This document shows, in pieces, positions 1 through 6,502 of a DNA stretch of 25,580 bases. The first letter of the stretch is position 1; each line of letters starts with the position of its first letter. The position numbers and the translations under genes are program-made. The notes beneath the pieces are model-generated. The model was not told the origin of the DNA. It worked only from the letters and a program-made list of their open reading frames with translations, and did not search any database. Source of the stretch: an uncultured Clostridia bacterium (GTDB lineage: Bacteria > Bacillota > Clostridia > Oscillospirales > Oscillospiraceae); assembly GCA_947383645.1 (NCBI GenBank), contig CANDEH010000029.1, forward strand, positions 1 through 25,580, written 5' to 3'.

Positions 1-965
1 CGGTGGCCCTCCAGGAGCCAGGCCTTGACGATCTTCTTCTGGAACTTGTAGGTGAACTCCTCCAGGTACTTGTCCATGTCGGGGTACTGCTCCAGATACT
101 TCTCATGCCAGTGCTCGATCATGGCGTTCCAGCGGGCTTCCCGGACGTTCTTGTCGTCGGTGTCCATGGCGGCCTTGGCCTCGTCCATGAAGTTGGCCAC
201 GATGTCGTCAAAGAGCTCCTGGTTGAAGTCGGCGTGGGGGTAGTCGAACTTCTCCTTGCCGATCTCCCGGACCATCTGGTCAATGAGGGCGACGATCTTC
301 TGGTTCTCGGCATGGGCGGTCTGGATGGCCTCAAACATGGTCTCGTTGGAGACCTCGTTGGCCCCGGCCTCGATCATGACCACCTTTTTGCCGGTGGAGA
401 CCACGGTGACGTCCATGTCGCTGACCAGGCTCTCCTCGGCGTTGGGGTTCACCACCAACCTGCCGTCCACAAGGCCCATCTTCACCGCACCCACGGGGCC
501 GTTCCAGGGGATGTCGGAGATGGCCAGGGCGGCGGAGGTGCCGATGAGGGCGGCGACCTCGGGAGAGCAGTCCCGGTCCACGCTCATGACGGTGCACATG
601 ATGGCCACGTCGTTGCGGAAGTCGCCGGGGAACAGGGGGCGGATGGGCCGGTCAATGACCCGGCTGGTCAGGATGCCCTTCTCGCCGGGGCGGCCCTCCC
701 GGCGCATGAAGGAGCCGGGGATGCGGCCCACGGCGTACATCTTCTCCTCAAAGTCCACGCTGAGGGGGAAGAAGTCGATGCCGTCCCGGGGCCGGGGGGC
801 GGCGGTGGCGGTGCAAAGAACCACGGTGTCGCCGTAGGTGACAAGGACGGCGGCGTTGGCCAGCTCCGCCAGCTTGCCGGTCTCCAGAGTGAGGGGACGG
901 CCCGCCAGTTCCATGGTGTACTTGCGGTAGTTGGGGAAGGTCTTTTTCCTGATAATGGTAGACAT
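1..965 (-). CDS. pnp: Polyribonucleotide nucleotidyltransferase (PNPase), N-terminal 321 residues; 3' end outside window
   Basis: PNPase degrades RNA 3'->5' with phosphate, releasing nucleoside diphosphates. Reading the minus strand from the ATG at 965 gives 321 residues with no stop before the window edge. The protein begins MSTIIRKKTFPNYRKYTMEL and contains the blocks GRIPGSFMRREGRPGEKGIL, SRVIDRPIRPLFP and SDIPWNGPVGAVKMG typical of the first RNase PH domain, followed by the all-helical linker rich in EARWNAMIEHW-type helices. The family is about 700 residues, so the second RNase PH, KH and S1 domains should lie to the left. An AAAGGAG ribosome binding site sits 5-6 nt before the ATG. rpsO lies upstream in the same direction, the classic rpsO-pnp order. 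The recognition is firm; only completeness is unknown. Confidence 0.97.
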   Translation of the reverse strand, partial: MSTIIRKKTFPNYRKYTMELAGRPLTLETGKLAELANAAVLVTYGDTVVLCTATAAPRPRDGIDFFPLSVDFEEKMYAVGRIPGSFMRREGRPGEKGILTSRVIDRPIRPLFPGDFRNDVAIMCTVMSVDRDCSPEVAALIGTSAALAISDIPWNGPVGAVKMGLVDGRLVVNPNAEESLVSDMDVTVVSTGKKVVMIEAGANEVSNETMFEAIQTAHAENQKIVALIDQMVREIGKEKFDYPHADFNQELFDDIVANFMDEAKAAMDTDDKNVREARWNAMIEHWHEKYLEQYPDMDKYLEEFTYKFQKKIVKAWLLEGH

Positions 966-1410
966 AGCGTACTCCTTTTCGGTCATTTGGTGTGCGGAGC
1001 CGCCTTTTTAGCACTTGATTTCACCGCCGGGCACGGAAATGTCCCCGGAGGACCGGGCCGCCCCTGTATGGCGTCAGCGGGCCGGGCAAACGCGCGGTTC
1101 AGCGGCAAAATCAACTGCTAAAGCAAGCAGCCCCAAGGGATGCGCAGGGAATACAGGGGATACAGGGAACACAGGAAAATCTGTGGAAGCAGGGGGAAAG
1201 ATACTCTTTCCCCCTGTCACACACAAAAAGCACTCCGCCAGGAGTTTGCGGCGCGCACGCCGCAAATAAAGTGAAATCATTTTTCCGGAAACCGCGTTTT
1301 CGGAAAAAATACTTCTCGCAAAGCGGAGTGTGCGAACGTAGTGAGTGCGCGCAGCGCAGCGCGAACCCCTCGTTTGAAAACCCAGCGAAGCGGGTTTCAA
1401 ACGAAATTCT
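966..1410 (-). other. rpsO-pnp spacer with multiple hairpins, no gene
   Basis: No convincing coding sequence is present in these 445 bases. Four inverted repeats are visible: CAGGGGGAAAG (1190-1200) with its perfect 11-base mate at 1206-1216; TTTGCGGCG (1245-1253) with its mate at 1258-1266; TTTTTCCG (1280-1287) with its mate at 1301-1308; and CGTTTGAAAACCC (1371-1383) with a mate at 1392-1403 that has one bulge. The last lies just downstream of the rpsO stop. In other bacteria the rpsO-pnp spacer is a site of RNA processing and PNPase control; applying that here is inference. Confidence 0.7.
1225..1245 (-). terminator. Weak terminator-like hairpin before pnp
   Basis: Read on the minus strand: ACTCC, loop TGGC, GGAGT, then GCTTTTTGTG. 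The stem is only 5 bp, but it is followed directly by a U-run. Its 3' arm (plus-strand 1231-1238, CACTCCGC) can instead pair over 8 bases with GCGGAGTG at 1323-1330, so two mutually exclusive folds are possible. This could tune read-through from rpsO into pnp. Alternatively it is chance in a repeat-rich spacer. Confidence 0.35.
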
Positions 1411-1677
1411 TTACTTACGGATGCCCAGCTTGGCAATCAGGGCGCGGTAGCGCTCCACGTCCTTCTTGGCCAGATAGTCCAGCAGGCTGCGGCGCTTACC
1501 GATCATCTTGTAGAGCCCGCGGCGGCTGTGGTTGTCGTGGATGTGGACCTTCAGGTGCTCGGTGAGCTGGTTGATCCGCTCGGTGAGGATGGCCACCTGA
1601 ACCTCGGGGGATCCGGTGTCCTTCTCGTGGGTGCGGTTGGCCTCGATAATGGAGGTCTTCTGGTCTTTCAGCATCAT
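1411..1677 (-). CDS. rpsO: 30S ribosomal protein S15
   Basis: S15 binds 16S rRNA early in 30S subunit assembly. The sequence contains the family blocks HEKDTGSPEVQVAILTERI, LTEHLKVHIHDNHSRRGLY and KRRSLLDYLAKKDVERYRAL, and ends IAKLGIRK. I start at the ATG at 1677 (MMLKDQ, 88 aa; the next codon is also ATG, giving 87 aa), which matches the family length of 87-89. An in-frame GTG at 1692 would add five residues but would consume the GGAAAGGTGG ribosome binding site. A strong promoter lies about 110 bases upstream, and pnp follows in the same direction, so the two are probably cotranscribed. Confidence 0.96.
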   Translation of the reverse strand: MMLKDQKTSIIEANRTHEKDTGSPEVQVAILTERINQLTEHLKVHIHDNHSRRGLYKMIGKRRSLLDYLAKKDVERYRALIAKLGIRK

Positions 1678-1789
1678 AGTTTGTGTTTCCACCTTTCCAT
1701 AAAATACTCCGCAGGCCGCGCCGGGGCAGGTGTCGCCCGGGGCGAGGCGAGGGAAAGCAGTTTGCCGTGCTCTTTTCGCACGCTTAGTT

Positions 1790-1818
1790 ACTATATCACA
1801 CTCATAGTATGTTGTAAA
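1790..1818 (-). promoter_or_regulatory. Sigma-70-type promoter of rpsO
   Basis: On the minus strand TTTACA (1813-1818) and TATAGT (1790-1795) are separated by exactly 17 bases. The expected start is near 1783, leaving a leader of about 105 nt before the S15 start codon, long enough for an autoregulatory structure as known for S15 in other bacteria. Hexamers and spacing are read directly; activity is inferred. Confidence 0.75.
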
Positions 1819-1883
1819 GGGTAATTTTTCATTCAGGCAGGCTTTTTATGGGGAAAACAGAGACCTTTCCCGCCTGTTTTCCC

Positions 1884-1922
1884 GAAAAAGGGCCGCCCCT
1901 CTCCCATGACGGGGGGGACGGC
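1884..1922 (-). terminator. Rho-independent terminator after the DUF4358 lipoprotein gene
   Basis: Minus strand: GCCGTCCCC pairs with GGGGCGGC (one bulged base) around a loop, followed by CCTTTTTC. It begins two bases after the stop codon of the lipoprotein gene at 1925 and separates that operon from the rpsO promoter. Confidence 0.75.
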
Positions 1923-1924
1923 GC

Positions 1925-2365
1925 TCACTTCCCGAGAATCTTCCGGACCGCGTCCGGGTCGGGACAGACGCAGTAGATCACCGCGCTGCCCTCCCGGGTG
2001 AGGATGGGGTCCTCCAGCTTCGCTGCCTCGGCGCTGTTGTAGTCGGCAAAGCTCTCCTGCCGGTAGCCGATCCGGGCGGTCAGCAGGTCAAAGATGGCCT
2101 CCGCCGCCGTCTGGTCCGCCGCGGTGAGAACCAGCAGCTCGTCGGCGCCGGCGGCGCCGCTGACGGCGGCATAGCAGGCGGTGACAGTATCCATATCCAG
2201 CTGAAAAATACTGCCGGCCATGTCGCGCTCCAATGTCAGCATCCCCTCGGGAAATCCGGCCCCCTCCAGCAGAACGGGGCCCAGGGCCGCCGGATCTACG
2301 GCCTTCCCGCCGCAGGCGGTGAGCAGCAGCGCGCAGAGCAGGGCGAGACAGACGGTCTTTTTCAC
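1925..2365 (-). CDS. DUF4358-family lipoprotein
   Basis: A 146-aa secreted lipoprotein of unknown function. The GTG at 2365 is chosen because it begins VKKTVCLALLCALLLTACGG, a signal peptide with lipobox LTAC, and because GGGAGGTG lies 9 nt upstream. The upstream ATG at 2398 would put extra residues before the signal. The mature part has the pattern I associate with DUF4358: a hydrophobic beta strand, TAADQTAAEAIFDLL, a central YNSAEAAKL motif and the ending REGSAVIYCVCPDPDAVRKI. Its start overlaps the stop of the SGNH hydrolase gene (GTGA, 4 nt), indicating translational coupling. In gut clostridia such pairs often accompany MBOAT acyltransferases; none is seen here. Confidence 0.8.
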   Translation of the reverse strand: MKKTVCLALLCALLLTACGGKAVDPAALGPVLLEGAGFPEGMLTLERDMAGSIFQLDMDTVTACYAAVSGAAGADELLVLTAADQTAAEAIFDLLTARIGYRQESFADYNSAEAAKLEDPILTREGSAVIYCVCPDPDAVRKILGK

Positions 2366-3102
2366 GGTACGGACACCTCCCGGAGATAGTCCAGCCACTG
2401 GAGATAGTAGTCGTGGGTCAGATGGATGCCGTCAGTGGAGGCCTCCGCGGGCAGGTTGCCCGCCCCGTCGTCAAAGAGGCCGGCGGTCTCCACCAGCACT
2501 GCGTCAGCCTCCTCCGCGGCCTCCCGGATGCGGTCGTTGAAGCGGCGGACGTTGTCGTTGTTGTAGGTCTTGTCCCCGTCGGACTTCTCTTTTGTCACGG
2601 GGAAGATGGTCTGGACGTAGAGCACCGCCTCCGGCTGGGCCTCCCGAATGACCTGGAGCAGGGCCACATAGTCGTCCTTAAACACGCTGTCCGCGTCCCA
2701 GCCCAGCTCGTTGACGCCGAACATCAGGTAGATCCGCCGGTATGTCTTTCCCGCCAGCGCCTCAACGGCGGTGCCCCGGCTGCCGTCGGGGAGGGGAATC
2801 TTCGCCTCGGTGAGGGCCTCGTTGACCATGAGGCCCACGCCGGTGAAGAAGTCCGCCTCGCTGAGGCCGGAGTGGATCTGGAGGCCCTCGGTACGGGAGT
2901 CGCCCAAAAAGGCGGCGTCGCTGAAGTCCGCGGCGAAGGGCTCCGGAGCGGCGGGCCCCTCGGGCATGACCGCCGGCTCCACAGGCGCCGCAGCATCGGC
3001 GGTGTCGGGCGGATCCTCCCCCGGTTCCGGAGGCGTCTGAGCCCGGCAGCCCCACAGGGTAAGGCAGAGAATAAGGCAGAATGTCAGCAGAACAGGGCGC
3101 AT
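2362..3102 (-). CDS. SGNH/GDSL-type hydrolase lipoprotein
   Basis: A 246-aa predicted esterase or acyl-transfer enzyme anchored outside the membrane. The start at 3102 has GGAGGT 8 nt upstream and opens the signal MRPVLLTFCLILCLTLWGC with the lipobox Cys at residue 19. A Pro/Glu/Ala-rich linker follows. The catalytic blocks are visible: FLGDSRTEGL (block I nucleophile Ser), MFGVNELGW (block III, Asn) and STDGIHLTHDYY (block V Asp-x-x-His). The substrate cannot be read from sequence; relatives remove or transfer acyl groups on wall polymers. It is followed with overlap by the DUF4358 lipoprotein, so the two probably act together. An extended -10 element lies upstream. Confidence 0.88.
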   Translation of the reverse strand: MRPVLLTFCLILCLTLWGCRAQTPPEPGEDPPDTADAAAPVEPAVMPEGPAAPEPFAADFSDAAFLGDSRTEGLQIHSGLSEADFFTGVGLMVNEALTEAKIPLPDGSRGTAVEALAGKTYRRIYLMFGVNELGWDADSVFKDDYVALLQVIREAQPEAVLYVQTIFPVTKEKSDGDKTYNNDNVRRFNDRIREAAEEADAVLVETAGLFDDGAGNLPAEASTDGIHLTHDYYLQWLDYLREVSVP

Positions 3103-3154
3103 GGGCGGGGACCTCCGGTGTCTGATTGTGATACCGCCGGTAAACGGTTCTCTC

Positions 3155-3162
3155 AGTATAGC
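3155..3162 (-). promoter_or_regulatory. Extended -10 element for the SGNH/DUF4358 operon
   Basis: Minus strand reads TGCTATACT (TATACT at 3155-3160), the TGn extended -10 form. No good -35 box is present at 17 bases. It lies 53 nt upstream of the SGNH start codon. Confidence 0.45.
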
Positions 3163-3302
3163 ACAACAGTCCCGGAAGTTCGACAACAATCTGTTACAAA
3201 GTTGGCAACGATTCTTTACAAACAGGTGTCAATTTGGTAACCGCGGTCCGCTGTGCGGGGCTTCCCTATCATGCGCCGGGAACAGATCTTCCATACAGCG
3301 CA

Positions 3303-3332
3303 GGGCGGCCGCGAAAAATTTCGCGGCCGCCC
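3303..3332. repeat. Perfect GC-rich inverted repeat between genes
   Basis: GGGCGGCCGCGAAA (3303-3316) and its exact complement (3319-3332) are separated by two bases. It lies 43 bases beyond the stop of the small membrane protein gene at 3375 and could act as a stabilising or terminating hairpin, although no U-run follows on either strand. The surrounding bases 3103-3374 contain no gene that I can support. Confidence 0.6.
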
Positions 3333-3374
3333 CGAGGTTCATAATAGGCTCCGGCAGGCAAGGTGCAGGACCTC

Positions 3375-3662
3375 TCAGTCATCCCACAGCAGCTTGTCCG
3401 CCACGTAGCTGACCAGCAGCAGCACATAGGCGGCGGGCCAGAGCAGAAACAGAGGCCCCGTATAGCAGGTAAAGGGCACGTGGGGCGTCAGCAGCAGACG
3501 CAGCAGCGCATAGAGCGCCAGAGCGCCCAGGGCCATGTACTGGGGCGTCAGAGCAAAGAGCACATACAGCTTTTCCCGGCGGGCCCGCCGCTGAGCGGCC
3601 CGAAAGGACAGAACTTTGCCGCCGTTTGCGGAGGCGCGGGATACCGTATAAGGGGTTGTCAT
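3375..3662 (-). CDS. Small two-helix membrane protein, function unknown
   Basis: A 95-aa protein not recognised as a known family. The ATG at 3662 has AGGAG 9 nt upstream. A basic N-terminus (RAAQRRARREK) is followed by two hydrophobic segments, about residues 33-58 (LYVLFALTPQYMALGALALY onward) and 69-88 (GPLFLLWPAAYVLLLVSYVA). The positive-inside rule suggests the N-terminus is cytoplasmic. An overlapping ORF in another frame (3379-3672) has no hydrophobic logic and is rejected. The gene stands alone, about 270 nt upstream of the SGNH gene. Confidence 0.6.
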   Translation of the reverse strand: MTTPYTVSRASANGGKVLSFRAAQRRARREKLYVLFALTPQYMALGALALYALLRLLLTPHVPFTCYTGPLFLLWPAAYVLLLVSYVADKLLWDD

Positions 3663-3799
3663 AGGGGGTCACTCCTTTCTTTGACCCCTATGTTACCCGA
3701 TAGAGTGTCCCAAAATCCGTACAGTCCCGGCAATGTGCAGAACCGTCCCCCGCCCCGCGGGAGGCCGGGTCTGACCGCGCCGCTCCCCGCAGGACCGTC

Positions 3800-4237
3800 T
3801 CAGCTCTTCGCCGTCATGGTGCTGCGGCACTTGGGGCAGGTAATCTCAATCCTCCCCATCCCCCTGGGGACCCGGCAGAGCGTGCCGCAGCGCTTGCAGC
3901 GAAAATACCGGTGGTCCCGGTCCCGGCGGCGCGCGGCGGCGGCGGAGAGAGCCGCAGCCCTGGGATTCCACCAGCGGAGAAATCTCTGGTTCTCCGCCTG
4001 ACGTCTCGGCAGGTTCCGGGAAAAGATGCGAAAGACAATGGTTCCCAACAGCAGCAGGATCAAAAGGCTGAACAAAATGGACAGCGCCGCGTAGGGGAAG
4101 AAGAGGAGCAGGAGGGATCGCAGAAAAACCAGAATGACATAGAGCACCAGCAGAGCGCCGCCCAGCTGGTCGGTGCCGTTGCGGCCGCAGAGAAACCGGG
4201 CTGCGCCGGTGCGGAATTTGTCCATGAAATGAGCCAT
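3800..4237 (-). CDS. Membrane protein with C-terminal zinc ribbon
   Basis: A 145-aa protein starting at the ATG at 4237 (GGGAG 6 nt upstream), beginning MAHFMDKFRTGAARFLCGRN followed by GTDQLGGALL. One or two adjacent membrane spans follow (LVLYVILVFLRSLLLLFFPY and LFSLLILLLLGTIVF), then an SRNLPRRQAENQRFL segment. The C-terminus carries two Cys-x-x-Cys pairs, CKRCGTLCRVPRGMG and TCPKC, spaced as in a zinc ribbon. Clostridial proteins with this layout (GTDQL helix, SRN segment, LRVPRGxGxI ribbon) are common, but their role is unknown to me. It is transcribed away from the divergent gene at 4390. Confidence 0.75.
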   Translation of the reverse strand: MAHFMDKFRTGAARFLCGRNGTDQLGGALLVLYVILVFLRSLLLLFFPYAALSILFSLLILLLLGTIVFRIFSRNLPRRQAENQRFLRWWNPRAAALSAAAARRRDRDHRYFRCKRCGTLCRVPRGMGRIEITCPKCRSTMTAKS

Positions 4238-4267
4238 GCAGGTCTCCCTTTCTCGCAGTTTTTCTCT

Positions 4268-4273
4268 ATTATA
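4268..4273 (-). promoter_or_regulatory. -10 element for the zinc-ribbon membrane protein gene
   Basis: A consensus TATAAT on the minus strand lies 30 nt upstream of the ATG at 4237. No clear -35 box is found at 16-18 bases. The spacer 4238-4389 is otherwise AT-rich and must also hold the control region for the divergent gene at 4390. Confidence 0.4.
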
Positions 4274-4389
4274 GGCGGCAATTATGAACAAATATAGTGT
4301 ATACAAAGAATTTTTACAGTCCAGGGTGGAAAGTCGGAGGAAATAGGAGTAAAATCAGGAGTCAGAAATCAGGAATTCAGGAGGGCGCT

Positions 4390-5850
4390 ATGGGACAGGG
4401 AAGTTGGGAGGCACACCTGGGGCGGGTGGAGACGCTGCTGAAGAGGTTGCCGTTTTGGAAGGTTGCGCTCTTCGGCGTGCAGTGTCTGCGGCGGCAGGAG
4501 CCGGTGTACGCGCGGCTGTGCGTGGGCCGGGAGTGGGGGAACGCCAGGGGGCTCCACGGGGTGGTAGAGCGCTTTTTTCAGGCGATTCCCACCGGATACG
4601 CCATTGGCGGACGCTATCTGGCCGTCATTGAGGACAGCGCCGTGGTGCCCACAGAGGACTGGGACGTCCTGGCGGCGGAGTATGTGCAGAATGTGGAGCA
4701 GATGCTGGAGGTGTTCGAGGAGAAGGACCGGAGAGCCGGCCGGGCGCTGGCGGAACGGAATCTGAACTTCCTGTACATCTATCTGGACTTCGAGGCCACG
4801 GGGTATCGGGGGCTCCACCCGCTGATGGCGGCGGAGATGGATTTCCAGATCCAGACGGCGGAGGCCATCCGGGCGGCGGAGAACAGGGACAAGCGGGACT
4901 TCGTCCGGCAGTGCCGGGAGGCGGCGGTGGAGAGCATCCTCCAGGACCAGTGGTTTGCGGACTACCCGGACTACAAGCCCGTGCGCCGGAAGCGGGAGGG
5001 GCCGGGGAGCGACGGACTGCGCTTCCGCACCGCCCACCAGGTCGCCTGTCTGAAAGACAGGAACTACAACCTCTGCTGGGAGGGAGACGCCAGGCGGTTT
5101 CAGTCCTTGGAGGAGTACCGCGCCTCCCCCTGGTACGGCGCGCCGCCCATGGAGACGCTGCCGCCGGATCTGGAGGGGACCTCCATCGGCGTTCACCTGT
5201 TTGCCAGGGGGAAGTACCGGGATTTCTATGAGAGCATCTGCTTTCGCTACAGCGCGCGGGCCCAGGAGCTGTACCTGAAGGGACAGGACATAGCCGAGGT
5301 GCTCCGCTCCCTCCATCAGGCGGGGGAGAGCGCCATTCTGAGCACCCGGCTCTGGCGGGAGAGCGGACGGGAGGGGGAGCGCCCCTACTGGGGCTACCAG
5401 CACACCGGAGCGTACTACGCCATGCTGATCTACCGCTACGACGAGGCGGAGGCGATGATTGCCGAGGGGGCCTCCGCCTATGAGCGGCTGCTGGGGCGGC
5501 TCTTCGCCGGGGATACGGAGGGCGCCCGGGCGCTGGCGCCCCTGTGCAGGGAGAGGGCCGACGGCATCTACCGGGGGACGGACTGGCGGCTGGCGGAGGC
5601 CCTGTGCAGCGGTGACAGCGAGACCATCCGGACGGCGGCGGTGAAGTTTCTGCGGGCCATCCGGGGGGTGGAGAGCCTGTACTGCGAGGTGTTCCCCATG
5701 CCGCTGATCCTGTCCCTGCGGGCGGCGGCCATGCTGGGACATGTGATCCGGCCCATTGCGGTGTCGGAACTGCCGGCGGCGCTGATCGGAACGGAAACCC
5801 CCTTTGACCCGGAAAACAGCCGCCCCTTCGGCGCGGAGGTGCTGCAATGA
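4390..5850 (+). CDS. Uncharacterised 486-aa protein with possible Imm49-like C-terminus
   Basis: The ATG at 4390 is chosen for AGGAGG five bases upstream; an earlier in-frame ATG at 4297 lacks a ribosome binding site. No signal peptide or membrane span is visible, so it is probably cytosolic. The N-terminal half is rich in aromatic and charged residues (RFFQAIPTGYAIGGRYLAVI) and unfamiliar. The C-terminal third (about residues 370-480) is helical, with a paired-repeat feel: YYAMLIYRYDEAEAMI, then WRLAEALCSGDSETIRTAAV, then LRAAAMLGHVIRPIAVSELP. It resembles the Imm49 immunity family in spacing and its closing Leu-Pro-x-x-Leu. That match is from memory and is weak. No toxin gene is nearby. The stop overlaps the next gene by ATGA. 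Confidence 0.8.
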   Translation: MGQGSWEAHLGRVETLLKRLPFWKVALFGVQCLRRQEPVYARLCVGREWGNARGLHGVVERFFQAIPTGYAIGGRYLAVIEDSAVVPTEDWDVLAAEYVQNVEQMLEVFEEKDRRAGRALAERNLNFLYIYLDFEATGYRGLHPLMAAEMDFQIQTAEAIRAAENRDKRDFVRQCREAAVESILQDQWFADYPDYKPVRRKREGPGSDGLRFRTAHQVACLKDRNYNLCWEGDARRFQSLEEYRASPWYGAPPMETLPPDLEGTSIGVHLFARGKYRDFYESICFRYSARAQELYLKGQDIAEVLRSLHQAGESAILSTRLWRESGREGERPYWGYQHTGAYYAMLIYRYDEAEAMIAEGASAYERLLGRLFAGDTEGARALAPLCRERADGIYRGTDWRLAEALCSGDSETIRTAAVKFLRAIRGVESLYCEVFPMPLILSLRAAAMLGHVIRPIAVSELPAALIGTETPFDPENSRPFGAEVLQ

Positions 5851-6461
5851 CCGCCCCGCCGGGGGACCGTCCGGCGGAGCTGCGGCGATGGGTACAGAGG
5901 GCGGGGAGGCGGTGCCTCTATGGACTTCTGGTCCTCTGGCTGGCCTTCCCCTGCGCGGTGCTGATTATCTGGTGGATGGACTGCGATCTGCTGCTCGGGA
6001 CGCGGGGAACACCCTTCTATATTCAGGCCCTTCTGAACAGCGCCGCCGCCCTCTGCGGCCTGACGCTGGCGGCGCTCCGTTACCGGGGGACGGAGCGGGC
6101 GGTCAGGGACCGGGCCGTACTGCTCCTCACCGCCCTGGGCATCGCGCTACTGCTGTTCTGCGGGAATACCCTCTGCCGTATTTTTGACAGCGTGGAGGAG
6201 TACCACAGCTTTTCCAGTCCGGACGGGACGCACACGGTAGTCATTATGGAGAACGTCAGCCTTATCAGCGGACAGGTCACACTGTTTGAGCGCAGGGGAC
6301 CGCTGCTCTATCCCAGAGCCCGCATCAAGACCGACGACGGGTTTCGGCCGGTCTGCGCCGGGACATACTCCCTCACCTGGCAGGACGGTGGCGTCGTGCT
6401 CACCGTCTCCAACGGCGCCGGCTGGCAGGAGACCGTCTCTGTCAGTCTGGACGGCCGGTAA
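5847..6461 (+). CDS. Uncharacterised membrane protein with extracytoplasmic domain
   Basis: A 204-aa protein whose ATG lies inside the stop of the preceding gene (ATGA), so the two are translated together. Three hydrophobic segments occur at about residues 22-44 (CLYGLLVLWLAFPCAVLIIW), 59-76 (QALLNSAAALCGLTLAAL) and 90-108 (AVLLLTALGIALLLFCG). They are followed by about 90 soluble residues of beta character (FSSPDGTHTVVIMENVSLIS) that would lie outside the membrane. No family recognised. The overlap suggests a functional link with the 486-aa protein, for example a membrane partner. Confidence 0.75.
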   Translation: MTAPPGDRPAELRRWVQRAGRRCLYGLLVLWLAFPCAVLIIWWMDCDLLLGTRGTPFYIQALLNSAAALCGLTLAALRYRGTERAVRDRAVLLLTALGIALLLFCGNTLCRIFDSVEEYHSFSSPDGTHTVVIMENVSLISGQVTLFERRGPLLYPRARIKTDDGFRPVCAGTYSLTWQDGGVVLTVSNGAGWQETVSVSLDGR

Positions 6462-6465
6462 AACG

Positions 6466-6497
6466 GACCGCGGCGCTGCAAAAGCAGCGCCGCGGTC
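6466..6497. terminator. Bidirectional terminator between convergent genes
   Basis: GACCGCGGCGCTGC (6466-6479), loop AAAA, and the exact complement (6484-6497) form a 14-bp stem. On the minus strand it is followed by CGTTTTACC; on the plus strand by TGTATT. It sits just past the stop at 6461 and just past the CotH stop at 6503. Confidence 0.8.
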
Positions 6498-6502
6498 TGT
6501 AT

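Noticed and set aside
3..1121. Long plus-strand ORF opposite pnp
   Set aside because: It is the GC-rich antisense shadow of the pnp frame, with His/Gly/Val/Leu-biased sequence and no family features; pnp on the minus strand is unmistakable.
1015..1436. Overlapping ORFs on both strands in the rpsO-pnp spacer
   Set aside because: They run through hairpin sequences, have no ribosome binding sites and have low-complexity translations.
4369..5847. Minus-strand ORF opposite the 486-aa gene
   Set aside because: Arg/Pro/Gln/His-rich antisense translation. The plus-strand frame has a proper ribosome binding site and overlaps the next gene.
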